Source: Bin90 sp965214635
GTDB lineage: Bacteria > Chloroflexota > Dehalococcoidia > Lucifugimonadales > JADFKI01
Assembly (NCBI GenBank): GCA_965214635.1
Contig: OZ243964.1
Span: 1,302,001 to 1,366,000, forward strand
Length of the DNA: 64,000 nucleotides
Direction: 5' to 3'
Below are positions 25,202 to 34,340 of this stretch, piece by piece (within the stretch, counting starts at the first letter, position 1; each line of letters begins with the position of its first letter). The notes under the pieces were generated by a model. The model was not told where the DNA came from and did not search any database. It saw nothing but the letters and a program-made list of their open reading frames with translations. The translations under genes were made by a program, and so were the position numbers.

Positions 25202-28186
25202 ATGACGCCTACGAAACTAGTCAGCCCAATCATCAACCGTCCCTATGCCCCGCCAGAGTGGCACTGGCAGCGCCATACCGATGGCCGCATCGCCGACGCT
25301 CCGCAGCAATCGGGGCGTTACCCAGCCACAGGCGAATTACCCACCGCCGTGAAGGGGCTAGACCTGCAGGCACGCAACCCTAGGCAACCAATGGGCGACA
25401 TGACCGACATGCTGCCCCATCTGGCGCTGGTGAACGACATCCGCGCGGAAGTCTCCGTATGGCAGAGCCAAGCCTACCCCGGCGCAACTCGCGTTTCCCG
25501 CGAACTCATAGGGCATTGGCTCAACCCCGACAGGGGCGGCCTCTACTTTGCCCAGAAGGAAGCCATATTGACCGCCATTTGGCTGGGCGAAATTGCCCCA
25601 CGAACACAGGCAGGCAATGGCATCCTCAGAGAGCTGGACGAGATTAACGGTGTCATCAACGACGGCATCCCCCGCATCTGCCATCAGATGGCAACCGGAA
25701 CCGGCAAAACCGCCGTCATCGCCGCCATCATCCTTTGGCAGACCTGCAACCATCGGGAATACCCGGAAGACCGGCGCTTCACCAACCGCTTCCTCGCCAT
25801 TACGCCGGGCATCACGGTGCAGGAACGGCTGGAAGCCGGCCTCCAGTACATGAAACACGGCAAGCCCGACCAGACCACCGAATACCTCAACCCCCACCTG
25901 CACTTGGTGCCGCCGCAGTACGAATCCACCCTGCGCCACATTCGGCTCAAGGTGGTCAACTATCACAAGTTCATTCCGAAAGACCCAGACGGGCAGATGC
26001 CGACACGAGCCAAAACCCTTGCCCGCAAAGCCGATAACATCGAGACAGAACAGCAGGTGCTTGACCGCGTGCTCGGGCAGGACGCCAAGCCTATGGTGGT
26101 TTTCAACGATGAAGCGCACCACTGCCACCAAGGGGCGCCCGGCGCCAAGCGCAGCGCTAAGGCAAGCAAAAGCAAGTTCGTCTGGTTCAGCGCCTTGCGG
26201 ATGCTCAGAGACCACGCCCTGATACACGGCACAGTGCGCGACCTGTCCGCCACGCCGTCGTTCATCGATGTGCGCGGCGCGCCCCTTTTCCCGTGGATAG
26301 TCTCTCAGTACGGCTTGCAGGAAGCAGAAGAAGCCGGCATCGTCAAGATCATGCGTCTGCCCGACACCGAGAACCGACCCGACGAATGGGACGACGACCT
26401 GACCCGCAGCATCTATGCCCATACCAAAGACGGCAAGAACCTGACCCGCGAAGACGACGCCAGCAGCAACAAAGACCTGAAAATCGCCTTGAAGATGATG
26501 TTTCTGAACTGGCAGGCGGTGCGGCAAAACGACAATTGGCAGCAGCGAAATGTTCCGCCCGTGTTGGCAATCATCGTCAACAACATCAAGAATGCCAACC
26601 GTGCATTCGACTACATCGCCGGCTGGGAGCACGACGAAACCCTCTACCCCGGTCGGCTCGGCAACGAACTGTCCAACATCGATGTGAACGCCAACGAATA
26701 CCATCAGCACCCGCGCACCATCTTGGTGCACTCTCGGTTGGAAAACCCCGACGCCAGCGAAACTGGCGAATCGCAGCAATACCTGAAACGGCAAGCCGCA
26801 ACATATCGCAGCCTGTATCCCAACGCCGTAACTGCTGGCAATGTGTCGTTTCCGCAAGCGTCGGACAAGGATGTGCTCCGTACGGTGCTGAACACCGTGG
26901 GCAAAGCCGGACAGCCCGGCGAGCGAGTTCGCTGCGTGGTGTCCGTGGGGATGCTCACCGAAGGCTGGGACGCCCGCACCGTTACCCATGTCTTGGGCTT
27001 CCGCAGGTTCGGCACTCAGCTAATCTGCGAGCAAGTATCCGGGCGCGCCCTGCGCCGCGTCGCATATGATACCGACGAAGAGGGATACCTGTATCCCGAG
27101 TACGCCGACATACTCGGCATTCCCTTCGACAGCCTTGGGCGGCGTGGGCGAGCCGCTCCACCAATCACACCGCCACCACCGCCGCCGCACTACGATGTGC
27201 ACATCGTGGACGAGCGCTCAGACTTGAAAATCCGCTGGCCCAATGTTACGAACTATCGCCGGCCGCAAGGCAAGAACCCGCTGTCGCTGCAGCCGCCGCG
27301 CGACTGGGCTGGCGTGCCAGCATACGAAGCGCCCGACCACGAACGGGCTGAGCGCGTCCGCACTGCACCCGGCGCACCTGCCGGCGAGCAAAACCCGCTT
27401 TACGAACATCCCGCCACTCGGCAGGAGTTCCAGTACCTAGTCACCAAGTTCGCCGTCGACAAACTCACACAAGTCGACCGCGATGATGCCACGCTCAGTC
27501 GGGGACGCCTGTTCCAGCAGGCGCTTGCCATAATCCAAGAGGCCATCAGGCAAGGCAAGCTAACGGGCCCAGACCGCGATGACCGCTGGCCCAACCGCCA
27601 CACCCACGAACCCACCCGCGCCGCACAATGGCTGCTACAATACGCCGATGTTACCGTCGAAGGCGATGCAGCCAACACGGTGGTTGCCGAGAATGGCGAA
27701 CCCGTATGGCTAGATTCCCGTCGGCTGCAGCCATACCAGAGCAACCGCGCCTACAAGCACGAAACCCGCAAGTCGGAGACCAACATCGCCGTTTGCGACT
27801 CCGACTGGGAGGTCGCCGTCGCCGAAACGCTCGACCGCCACCCGTCCGTCAAACGCTGGATTCGGAATGAGCGGCTGGGCTGGACAATCCCTTACCGCCA
27901 CGACGGGATGCCCCGCAACTACGAACCCGATTTCATCGCCGTGGCAGCGCTGCCGTCAGGGGGCGACCTTAACATCGTCATCGAGGTCAAAGGGCTGACG
28001 CGCGAAACCGACGCAAGCAAGCAAATCTGGACGACGCAATACTGGCTGCCAGCGGTGAATGCGCATCCCGAGTACGCCCACGCAGGCACATGGGCGTACC
28101 TGTATGTTGACCAAATGCCGACCGAAAACTATGTTATTGATGCCCTTACCAACATCATCCTGCAACACGATCCGGAGCGGGAGTAA
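25202..28186 (+). CDS. Restriction subunit (Res) of a type III-like system, helicase-nuclease
   Basis: This large superfamily 2 helicase with a C-terminal nuclease has 994 residues from ATG 25202 (GGAG upstream; TTG 25127 would add 25). Walker A MATGTGKTAVIAA is at about residues 162-174, the DEAH box VVFNDEAHHCH near 300, motif III DLSATPS near 347, and motif V/VI GMLTEGWDARTVTHV and CEQVSGRALRR near 585-620. The tail holds a PD-(D/E)xK site: EPDFIAV near 908 and NIVIEVKG near 925. It resembles the BPTD_3080-type restriction enzymes, in which a type III-like Res pairs with a large Mod. The Mod gene follows after 39 bp. It should translocate along and cut DNA that its partner has not modified. 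Confidence 0.88.
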   Translation: MTPTKLVSPIINRPYAPPEWHWQRHTDGRIADAPQQSGRYPATGELPTAVKGLDLQARNPRQPMGDMTDMLPHLALVNDIRAEVSVWQSQAYPGATRVSRELIGHWLNPDRGGLYFAQKEAILTAIWLGEIAPRTQAGNGILRELDEINGVINDGIPRICHQMATGTGKTAVIAAIILWQTCNHREYPEDRRFTNRFLAITPGITVQERLEAGLQYMKHGKPDQTTEYLNPHLHLVPPQYESTLRHIRLKVVNYHKFIPKDPDGQMPTRAKTLARKADNIETEQQVLDRVLGQDAKPMVVFNDEAHHCHQGAPGAKRSAKASKSKFVWFSALRMLRDHALIHGTVRDLSATPSFIDVRGAPLFPWIVSQYGLQEAEEAGIVKIMRLPDTENRPDEWDDDLTRSIYAHTKDGKNLTREDDASSNKDLKIALKMMFLNWQAVRQNDNWQQRNVPPVLAIIVNNIKNANRAFDYIAGWEHDETLYPGRLGNELSNIDVNANEYHQHPRTILVHSRLENPDASETGESQQYLKRQAATYRSLYPNAVTAGNVSFPQASDKDVLRTVLNTVGKAGQPGERVRCVVSVGMLTEGWDARTVTHVLGFRRFGTQLICEQVSGRALRRVAYDTDEEGYLYPEYADILGIPFDSLGRRGRAAPPITPPPPPPHYDVHIVDERSDLKIRWPNVTNYRRPQGKNPLSLQPPRDWAGVPAYEAPDHERAERVRTAPGAPAGEQNPLYEHPATRQEFQYLVTKFAVDKLTQVDRDDATLSRGRLFQQALAIIQEAIRQGKLTGPDRDDRWPNRHTHEPTRAAQWLLQYADVTVEGDAANTVVAENGEPVWLDSRRLQPYQSNRAYKHETRKSETNIAVCDSDWEVAVAETLDRHPSVKRWIRNERLGWTIPYRHDGMPRNYEPDFIAVAALPSGGDLNIVIEVKGLTRETDASKQIWTTQYWLPAVNAHPEYAHAGTWAYLYVDQMPTENYVIDALTNIILQHDPERE

Positions 28187-28225
28187 AGCGCGGGAACAAA
28201 GACCACGAACACAGAGGCACCACAG

Positions 28226-30967
28226 ATGGCACACTCGGAAAACCGACCACTAGACCAGTACAGCTACGACAGCGCCTCACGCGTCTCGCTAGCGACGCAA
28301 GAAACTGGGTTGAACTTGCCTGACGAGCAGCTGGCCGAAACAGAGTATCAGATGCCCAAAGTGCAATCCAACTATCCCATTCTGCAATGGCGCCGCAGCC
28401 CGGACGCAGATGCGGGACGCTACGGCAGGCTGTTCATCCACGACAAGGTGTCTCCGGCAGAGTTCATGTCCAGCCTGCTCAAAGACCGCGAGGCTGCGCA
28501 GGCGAACTGGTTTCAGGATTTCAACAACCTGCCAGAGGGCGCACACTACGAACCCTACCTGCACGATAGCGGCAACTGGTCAAACCGTCTCATCAAGAGC
28601 ACCGGACAGCGTGGCATGGCGTCCTTGCTGAACGACGAAGCCATGGCCGGGCAGGTCGACCTCATCTACATGGACCCGCCCTACAACATCAACTTCCGCT
28701 CCAACTTCCAAGGGATGATTGGCGACACCAACACCGGAGAGCGCTGGCAAGACATCCCCGCCGATGTGCGGCAGGTCAAGGCGTTCCGCGATTCCTACCG
28801 CGACGGAGTGCACTCTTACCTTGACCAGCTGCGCGTGCAACTGACGCACGGCAGAGAATTGCTCAAAGACAGCGGCAGTTTCGTAATGCAAATCGGGCCC
28901 GACAACCTGCACTACATCGCCGTGATGATGAGCGAGATATTTGGACACGAAAACCATGTGGCAACAATCCCGTACCGAACCGCAACCAACCCGAGCACTC
29001 GCCTGCTGCCTGAAATCGGAAACTGGCTGATATGGTACGCCAAAGACAAGGGAAGCATCAAATACCGCCAACTGTACACCCCTACTAGCAGCCGACAAGA
29101 CATCATGGATCTGTGGAGAGACCGTGTAAGGTATGAAGCACCATCCGGAGAAATCCGAACCCTCACCAGCGACGAGAAACGCAACCCGATGAATATACCT
29201 GAGGCGGGCAAGTTGCTTATGACCTACCCGTGCCACTCAAGCCATGTGAGCAACACCGGACGCAGCGACGACTTCTACCATCATCCAAACGGGAAGCCGT
29301 GTCCCGAGCATGCCGAAGACTGGGAAAAGCACACATGCAGCAGCCAGTGCCATGCCGCTGAAAGAGAGAATTTGTCCAAACCGAACGGCACTCGTGCCTG
29401 CCCAAGGGGCCGCAGGTGCGGGTCCTTGTGTCGCGCCAATGGCTACCCGTGCCCGGCGGGTAGCCATTGGCGTGTAAGCCTGAAAGGCTTACACGCCATT
29501 GGAATGCAGGGAAGGCTGAGCATAGGCAGAAACGGGGGCATCCAATGGAAACAGTACGAAGATGAGGTCCCCGGCAGAACACTGAGCGCCGTCTGGGAAG
29601 GTGGCGGGAGAATAGTCGACAAGCGCTACATCGTGGAGACGCCGCCGACGGTGCTCCAACGCGTCTTGCTGATGACCACGGATCCGGGAGATCTGGTGCT
29701 CGACCCCACTGCGGGTTCTGGGGCGATGCCGCTGATGGCAGAGCGCTGGGGCAGACGCTGGATAGCCATTGACTCGTCCGCAGTCTCCGTTGCCATCGCC
29801 CGCGAGCGCATCGCCACCGCAATCCACCCGTATCACATGCTGAAAGACTCGCCGACCGGACACCGCCGCGACCATGAGCTATACCAAGATCTGCTGCCGT
29901 CTGAGCAGCGCACCAAGTTCACGCCAAAGTCAGCGTATAGCCACGACCCGGCGCAAGGCTTCGTGCTGCAAAGGCAGCGGCGCGTATCAGCCGCTACGCT
30001 GGCATACGGCTTCGACAACGAACCGCTAATCTACCATCCCGACCGCGCCGAGCCGGAATCTAGCAAGCGGCGCGTTAGCTCAGCCTTCACGGTGGAATCA
30101 GACCTGCCATTCAGCGCGATGCAGCCCAACTACGCCGATGCGCGCAACGGCATCGACGCAGACGGTCTGATAACGCTGCGCAACATGGAAGAGGCTCTGC
30201 TGACCAGCGGCATCAAGATATACAGCGACGATGGGAAGTCCGCCAAAACTTACCGCGTGTCTGACTTGGAATCCACAGTGGAGATCCCCGATGTCACCCA
30301 CACCGGGCGTATCATCGGCGAAGACGGCGACGCCAAAGAGGCGGTGTTCTACATCTGCCGCGAAGATGAGGTGGCGGGGCAATTCCAGACGCGCAACCTA
30401 GCGGCAGCGGCGCGCAATCGGCGCACACCCTACGCCTGCGTCGTGGGCTTCGGGCACGAGGGCGACACCGGCTCAATGGAACGGTCGCAAGGCACAGTAA
30501 CCATCCTGAAAGTGCGGGCGAACCGCGACCTGATGATCCCCGGGCTTGAGCACAAGAGGGACGATGATGCGTTCGTGGTAATCAGCGAACCTGACTTGAT
30601 CATCCACGACGAACCCGACGACAAAATGAGCATCGAGGTTCGTGGGCTGACCACCTACAACCCTGCCACCGGTCAGGTGGAGCCTACGGGCGATCGGCGC
30701 ATCGCGGCAATCATGACCGACACCTCATACGACCAAGAATCCTTCAAGGTTTGCCTGCTGAACTTGACATTGCAGGGGCAGAAGTCAGAGCGGCGTCTGA
30801 AGCAAATCCGCGACACTTTCCGCAGAGAGATTGACGATGCCAAGTGGAAGCGAATGCGCAGCAAGCGCACCCTAGCGTTTGACCCACCATCTGCGGGCGG
30901 CAAGATAGCCGTAAAGGTCATCGACCATACCGGCGTGGAGCACATGAAAGTGCTGGACATGCGGTAG
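28226..30967 (+). CDS. Modification methylase (Mod) of a type III-like system
   Basis: This is a site-specific N6-adenine methyltransferase, 913 residues, much longer than simple methylases. Motif order is beta-class: DLIYMDPPYNINF near residues 145-155, then a long target-recognition region, then LVLDPTAGSGAMPLMAERWGRRW near 489-512. The final 370 residues, including PFSAMQPNYADARNGIDADGL (read in parts), are typical of Mods paired with BPTD_3080-like Res. The recognition region has a Cys-rich run (HTCSSQCH, RACPRGRRCGSLC, GYPCPAGSHW; about 370-412) and contains two long perfect palindromes in the DNA. The frame stays open through them. The Res gene is 39 bp upstream, forming one operon, and Mod converges on priA. 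Confidence 0.87.
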   Translation: MAHSENRPLDQYSYDSASRVSLATQETGLNLPDEQLAETEYQMPKVQSNYPILQWRRSPDADAGRYGRLFIHDKVSPAEFMSSLLKDREAAQANWFQDFNNLPEGAHYEPYLHDSGNWSNRLIKSTGQRGMASLLNDEAMAGQVDLIYMDPPYNINFRSNFQGMIGDTNTGERWQDIPADVRQVKAFRDSYRDGVHSYLDQLRVQLTHGRELLKDSGSFVMQIGPDNLHYIAVMMSEIFGHENHVATIPYRTATNPSTRLLPEIGNWLIWYAKDKGSIKYRQLYTPTSSRQDIMDLWRDRVRYEAPSGEIRTLTSDEKRNPMNIPEAGKLLMTYPCHSSHVSNTGRSDDFYHHPNGKPCPEHAEDWEKHTCSSQCHAAERENLSKPNGTRACPRGRRCGSLCRANGYPCPAGSHWRVSLKGLHAIGMQGRLSIGRNGGIQWKQYEDEVPGRTLSAVWEGGGRIVDKRYIVETPPTVLQRVLLMTTDPGDLVLDPTAGSGAMPLMAERWGRRWIAIDSSAVSVAIARERIATAIHPYHMLKDSPTGHRRDHELYQDLLPSEQRTKFTPKSAYSHDPAQGFVLQRQRRVSAATLAYGFDNEPLIYHPDRAEPESSKRRVSSAFTVESDLPFSAMQPNYADARNGIDADGLITLRNMEEALLTSGIKIYSDDGKSAKTYRVSDLESTVEIPDVTHTGRIIGEDGDAKEAVFYICREDEVAGQFQTRNLAAAARNRRTPYACVVGFGHEGDTGSMERSQGTVTILKVRANRDLMIPGLEHKRDDDAFVVISEPDLIIHDEPDDKMSIEVRGLTTYNPATGQVEPTGDRRIAAIMTDTSYDQESFKVCLLNLTLQGQKSERRLKQIRDTFRREIDDAKWKRMRSKRTLAFDPPSAGGKIAVKVIDHTGVEHMKVLDMR
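29434..29498. repeat. Two overlapping perfect palindromes inside mod
   Basis: A 16-bp stem pairs 29434-29449 with 29457-29472 around a 7-base loop. A 14-bp stem pairs 29468-29481 with 29485-29498 around GAA. The stems share TGGCG. A smaller palindrome, GGCACTCGTGCC, lies at 29387-29398. Perfect stems of this length are not expected in coding DNA and suggest an inserted palindromic element or templated inverted duplication that kept the reading frame. Confidence 0.75.
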
Positions 30968-31064
30968 GCGAAACGCCTCGACAGGCTTGACGGGGAGGGC
31001 GAACGCCTCGCCTGTGCGCTTCAGGCATAGGCAAAGCGACACAGTCGGTGTCAGAACAGGCTCA

Positions 31065-33500
31065 TCAGGTCAGCGATACCGGGTCAACATCCACGCTCCA
31101 GCCCTGTGGCAAGGTTACCCTGTCCAGCAGCGTGCGCGGATTTGCGCCCCGCAGCACGATGTGCCAGCGATAGCGCCCGCGTAGGCGCGCCGGGAACGCC
31201 GGCATCGCCCCCAGCACATCGGTATCCGCATCGCCCCACGCTTGCTGCTGAAACCGAAGTTCTGCCGCAAGCCCTTGCGCCTCTTCCTCGCACAGGGCGC
31301 GGTTGGTGTGCGCAAACAGCAGCCGAATCAGCCTGCTGAACGGCGGGTTGCGATGCTGTCGCCGCTGCGCTATCTCTTGCGCATAGAACGCTTGGTAATC
31401 CTGCGCCGCCGCCGCTTGTATGGCATAGTGGTCGGGCTGGAAGGTCTGCACGATTACTTTGCCCTTCGCCTCGCCGCGCCCGGCGCGCCCTGCCACTTGG
31501 TACAGCAGTTGAAACGCCCGCTCGCTCGCCCGGTAATCCGGGATGCTCAAGCCCACATCGGCGGACACAACGCCCACCAGCGTTACCGACGGGAAGTGTA
31601 GCCCCTTCGCTATCATCTGCGTGCCGACAAGCAGCTTCGCCTCGCCGGAGCGGAACCGATGCAGCAAAGCTTCGTGCGCCTTCGGGCTTGACGCCATATC
31701 CCTGTCCCAGCGCAGCACGCCCGCGTCTGGATACTGGTTCGCCAGCTCATGCGCCACTGACTCGGTGCCTATGCCGAAGTAGCGCAAGCGGTAGGTGCCG
31801 CAGCGCTGGCACATCTCGGGCGGACGCCGCCGCCTGCCGCAGTAGTGGCAGATGAAGCGCCTAGATTCCTGATGGAATGTCATATTGACATCGCAACTGC
31901 CGCACTTCAGCCCGTATCCGCAATGGGCGCACAGTAGCAACGATGCAGTGCCGCGTCGGTTGATGAACAGCATCGCCTGTTCGCCCGCCGCTACGCACTC
32001 ATCCAGAGACGAGCGCAGCGCGCGGCTGAACATGTGGCTGCCCCCCTCTATCAGCTCAAGGCGCATATCCACCACATCCACACCGGGCAGCCCACTGCCG
32101 CCGCTCCCGCTATCGCCGTGATGTTCGGCGTATCTGCGGCGCAGTCGGCGCAGCCGATGCCGCTTGCTCAGCCCGTTGGCGTATGTCCCCACATCCGGCG
32201 ATGCGCTGCCCAGCACGAGGACTGCGCCCGTTCGCTCCGATATGCGCAGCGCCACGCTGCGGGCGTGGTATCGCGGCGTGGCGTCATTCTGCTTGTATGT
32301 CCATTCGTGTTCCTCGTCCATCACGATTAGCCCTAGCTCGGGTTGGGGAGCGAACACCGCGCTGCGCGAGCCGATGACCACGCCGTATTCGCCGCGCCGT
32401 ATCTTCCACCACTGGTCGAACCGCTCTCCGTCCGACAGCCCGCTGTGAAGCACGCCCACCTGCCCGGGGAAGCGCGCCGCAAACCGCTCGATAGTCTGAT
32501 ATGTGAGGGCGATTTCGGGGACGAGGATGATGGCGCGCCTGCCTATGCGCAGGCAGTGCTGCACGGCATCGAGGTAAAGCTCGGTCTTGCCGCTGCCGGT
32601 TACGCCCTGTATCACGAATGCGCGGCGGGGCGTGCTTGACGCATCTAGCGCGGAACGGATGTCAGCGGCGGCGGATGCCTGTTCGTGGGTGAGGGTCGGC
32701 GGCTCGGCATGGTCGAACGCCCGTCCGTCCAGCGGGTCGCGCTCTATGCGTGTGGTGTGCATAACGAGCCAGCCCTTGTCTAGCAGCGCCTTCACTGCGC
32801 CCGCCCCGAACTGCTTGCGCGCATGGGCAGCGTCCATTGCGTCGACACACCGCATATGCTCCAGCAGAGCGTACTGTTTGGGTGCGCGCTTTTCGACTGA
32901 TTGCAACCACTCGTCCACCGCATCCGTTGCGTCCGTTGACACGCTCACCATAGCGCGGTACTTGTGCCGCACGGACGGGGCGTCCAGCGTATACTCCCGC
33001 CGGACGATGCCCTTATTCACGAGCGCCGATATGGATGCGCCGATGTTCCCGCCGACCGCACGGGTCAGCCGTTCCTGACGCGCCACGCCGCGCTTCGCGA
33101 TGTACTCTGCTACCCGTTGCTGTAAGGGAGTCAGCGTTTCGGGGTCAAAGGAATCGTCGGCAAGCGCTAGGTAGGTCTTGGGTCGGACGCGCCCGCCGGG
33201 TGGCAGCATAGGTGCGGCGGCTTCGAACAGCGAGCAGATGTAGCGCTCACCAATCCACTCTGCTAGTTCGAGTTGTGCGGCGTCCAGCAGCGGCTCGTCG
33301 AACACGGCGGCGTCTATGTCCCGTGTGCGCTCCACTTGCGGCGTATCTGCTAGCCGCATCACCAGCCCCTGCATCTTGCGTCGCCCAAACGGAACGGCAA
33401 CCAGCTGCCCGGCTCGTATGCGCAGCGTATCGGGGATGGCGTAGCTAAAAGTCTGCCCAACGCCCGTTGGCACATCCACCGCAACTTCTGCGTATCTCAT
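31065..33500 (-). CDS. priA: Primosomal protein N' (replication restart helicase PriA)
   Basis: PriA reloads the replisome at stalled forks and is a 3'-5' superfamily 2 helicase. The N-terminal 3' DNA-binding domain starts AEVAVDVPTGVGQTFSYAIPD, Walker A GVTGSGKTELYLDAV is near residue 295, and the DEEH box LIVMDEEHEWTYKQ is near 390. The zinc module has paired Cys motifs CAHCGYGLKCGSC and CHYCGRRRRPPEMCQRCG near 520-575. GRAGRGEAKGKVIVQTFQP is motif VI. The length is 811 residues. It converges on mod, with about 97 bp containing small GC hairpins between. Confidence 0.95.
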   Translation of the reverse strand: MRYAEVAVDVPTGVGQTFSYAIPDTLRIRAGQLVAVPFGRRKMQGLVMRLADTPQVERTRDIDAAVFDEPLLDAAQLELAEWIGERYICSLFEAAAPMLPPGGRVRPKTYLALADDSFDPETLTPLQQRVAEYIAKRGVARQERLTRAVGGNIGASISALVNKGIVRREYTLDAPSVRHKYRAMVSVSTDATDAVDEWLQSVEKRAPKQYALLEHMRCVDAMDAAHARKQFGAGAVKALLDKGWLVMHTTRIERDPLDGRAFDHAEPPTLTHEQASAAADIRSALDASSTPRRAFVIQGVTGSGKTELYLDAVQHCLRIGRRAIILVPEIALTYQTIERFAARFPGQVGVLHSGLSDGERFDQWWKIRRGEYGVVIGSRSAVFAPQPELGLIVMDEEHEWTYKQNDATPRYHARSVALRISERTGAVLVLGSASPDVGTYANGLSKRHRLRRLRRRYAEHHGDSGSGGSGLPGVDVVDMRLELIEGGSHMFSRALRSSLDECVAAGEQAMLFINRRGTASLLLCAHCGYGLKCGSCDVNMTFHQESRRFICHYCGRRRRPPEMCQRCGTYRLRYFGIGTESVAHELANQYPDAGVLRWDRDMASSPKAHEALLHRFRSGEAKLLVGTQMIAKGLHFPSVTLVGVVSADVGLSIPDYRASERAFQLLYQVAGRAGRGEAKGKVIVQTFQPDHYAIQAAAAQDYQAFYAQEIAQRRQHRNPPFSRLIRLLFAHTNRALCEEEAQGLAAELRFQQQAWGDADTDVLGAMPAFPARLRGRYRWHIVLRGANPRTLLDRVTLPQGWSVDVDPVSLT

Positions 33501-33635
33501 ACTCTGTCCTGACGAACTGGTCTAGCAAGCCGCACACCCTAGTCAGAACATTTTATCAAAGAATCCCGATGCAATCGGGGTTATGCAGCTGAAGAATGCC
33601 CCTGTGCAGGCGGGATATATGCGGGATGTATAAAG

Positions 33636-33665
33636 AGAGGCGCATCAAATGACCGATGCGCCTCT
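33636..33665 (-). terminator. Rho-independent terminator of rplS
   Basis: An 11-bp perfect stem (AGAGGCGCATC at 33636-33646 with GATGCGCCTCT at 33655-33665) has an eight-base loop. Read leftward, the stem is followed by CTTTATAC, a short U-rich tail, 38 bp after the rplS stop. Confidence 0.75.
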
Positions 33666-33702
33666 TGTGAGAATACGGGGAGCGAATGAAATGGCGAATC
33701 TG

Positions 33703-34047
33703 CTAGCGGCGCTCTTTGATGCGCGCGGCACGCCCGGACAGCCCGCGTAGGTAGTACAGGCGTGCGCGGCGAACCTTGCCGCGTCGCATTACTTTGACCG
33801 CCTCCACATTGGGGGAGTGGATTAGGAATGTGCGCTCCACGCCGACTTCGTGGCTGACGCGGCGCACGGTGAACGATGAGCCGGGGCCGCCGCCTCGCTT
33901 CCGGATGACCACGCCTTGAAACGCCTGCGTCCGCGTGCGCTCACCCTCAGTAACCTTGATCTCCACGCGCACCGTATCGCCGGGCTGAAACTCTTCGATG
34001 TTCGGGTTTGCCTCAAACTGGACCAGTTCGTGGGCTTCCATATCCAT
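33703..34047 (-). CDS. rplS: 50S ribosomal protein L19
   Basis: L19 lies at the 30S-50S interface. The 114-residue sequence has the complete family profile: FQPGDTVRVEIKVTEGERTR, QAFQGVVIRKRGGGPGSSFTVRR, VGVERTFLIHSPNVE and the basic end RRAKLYYLRGLSGRAARIKER-like (here RRARLYYLRGLSG). It is monocistronic here, bounded by a strong terminator and a divergent intergenic region. The usual rpsP-rimM-trmD neighbours are absent. Confidence 0.97.
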   Translation of the reverse strand: MDMEAHELVQFEANPNIEEFQPGDTVRVEIKVTEGERTRTQAFQGVVIRKRGGGPGSSFTVRRVSHEVGVERTFLIHSPNVEAVKVMRRGKVRRARLYYLRGLSGRAARIKERR

Positions 34048-34340
34048 CCTACCTTGCGTGCATCACTTTCCAAAATAACCTATCTATAATACCGCCAACG
34101 CCGCCACACACGCAAGTGTTAGTGTGCCAGAAAGTTCCCAATGGGCAAGTGGGTTAAGAAAGCCCTTGCAGCCAGCAAGAGTATCGGGGAGCATGAGCAG
34201 GCTGTGCAGCGCCCATTCGCTCCCGCCGATGGCCTTTCGGCATTGAACCATAGGGCAATGCTTGTTAGACTTATGACCTGATTTGTAGGAGTTGCCGATA
34301 TGCGAATGGCGATTGACGGACGCATCTGGGTTACGGCGGT

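Noticed and set aside
25358..26989. 543-codon open frame antisense to the Res gene
   Set aside because: The sense strand encodes a helicase with all motifs; the antisense frame is a by-product of GC-rich codon use and matches no family.
30968..31064. Small GC hairpins between mod and priA as a terminator
   Set aside because: Stems are only four to five bases with no T-run; too weak to call.
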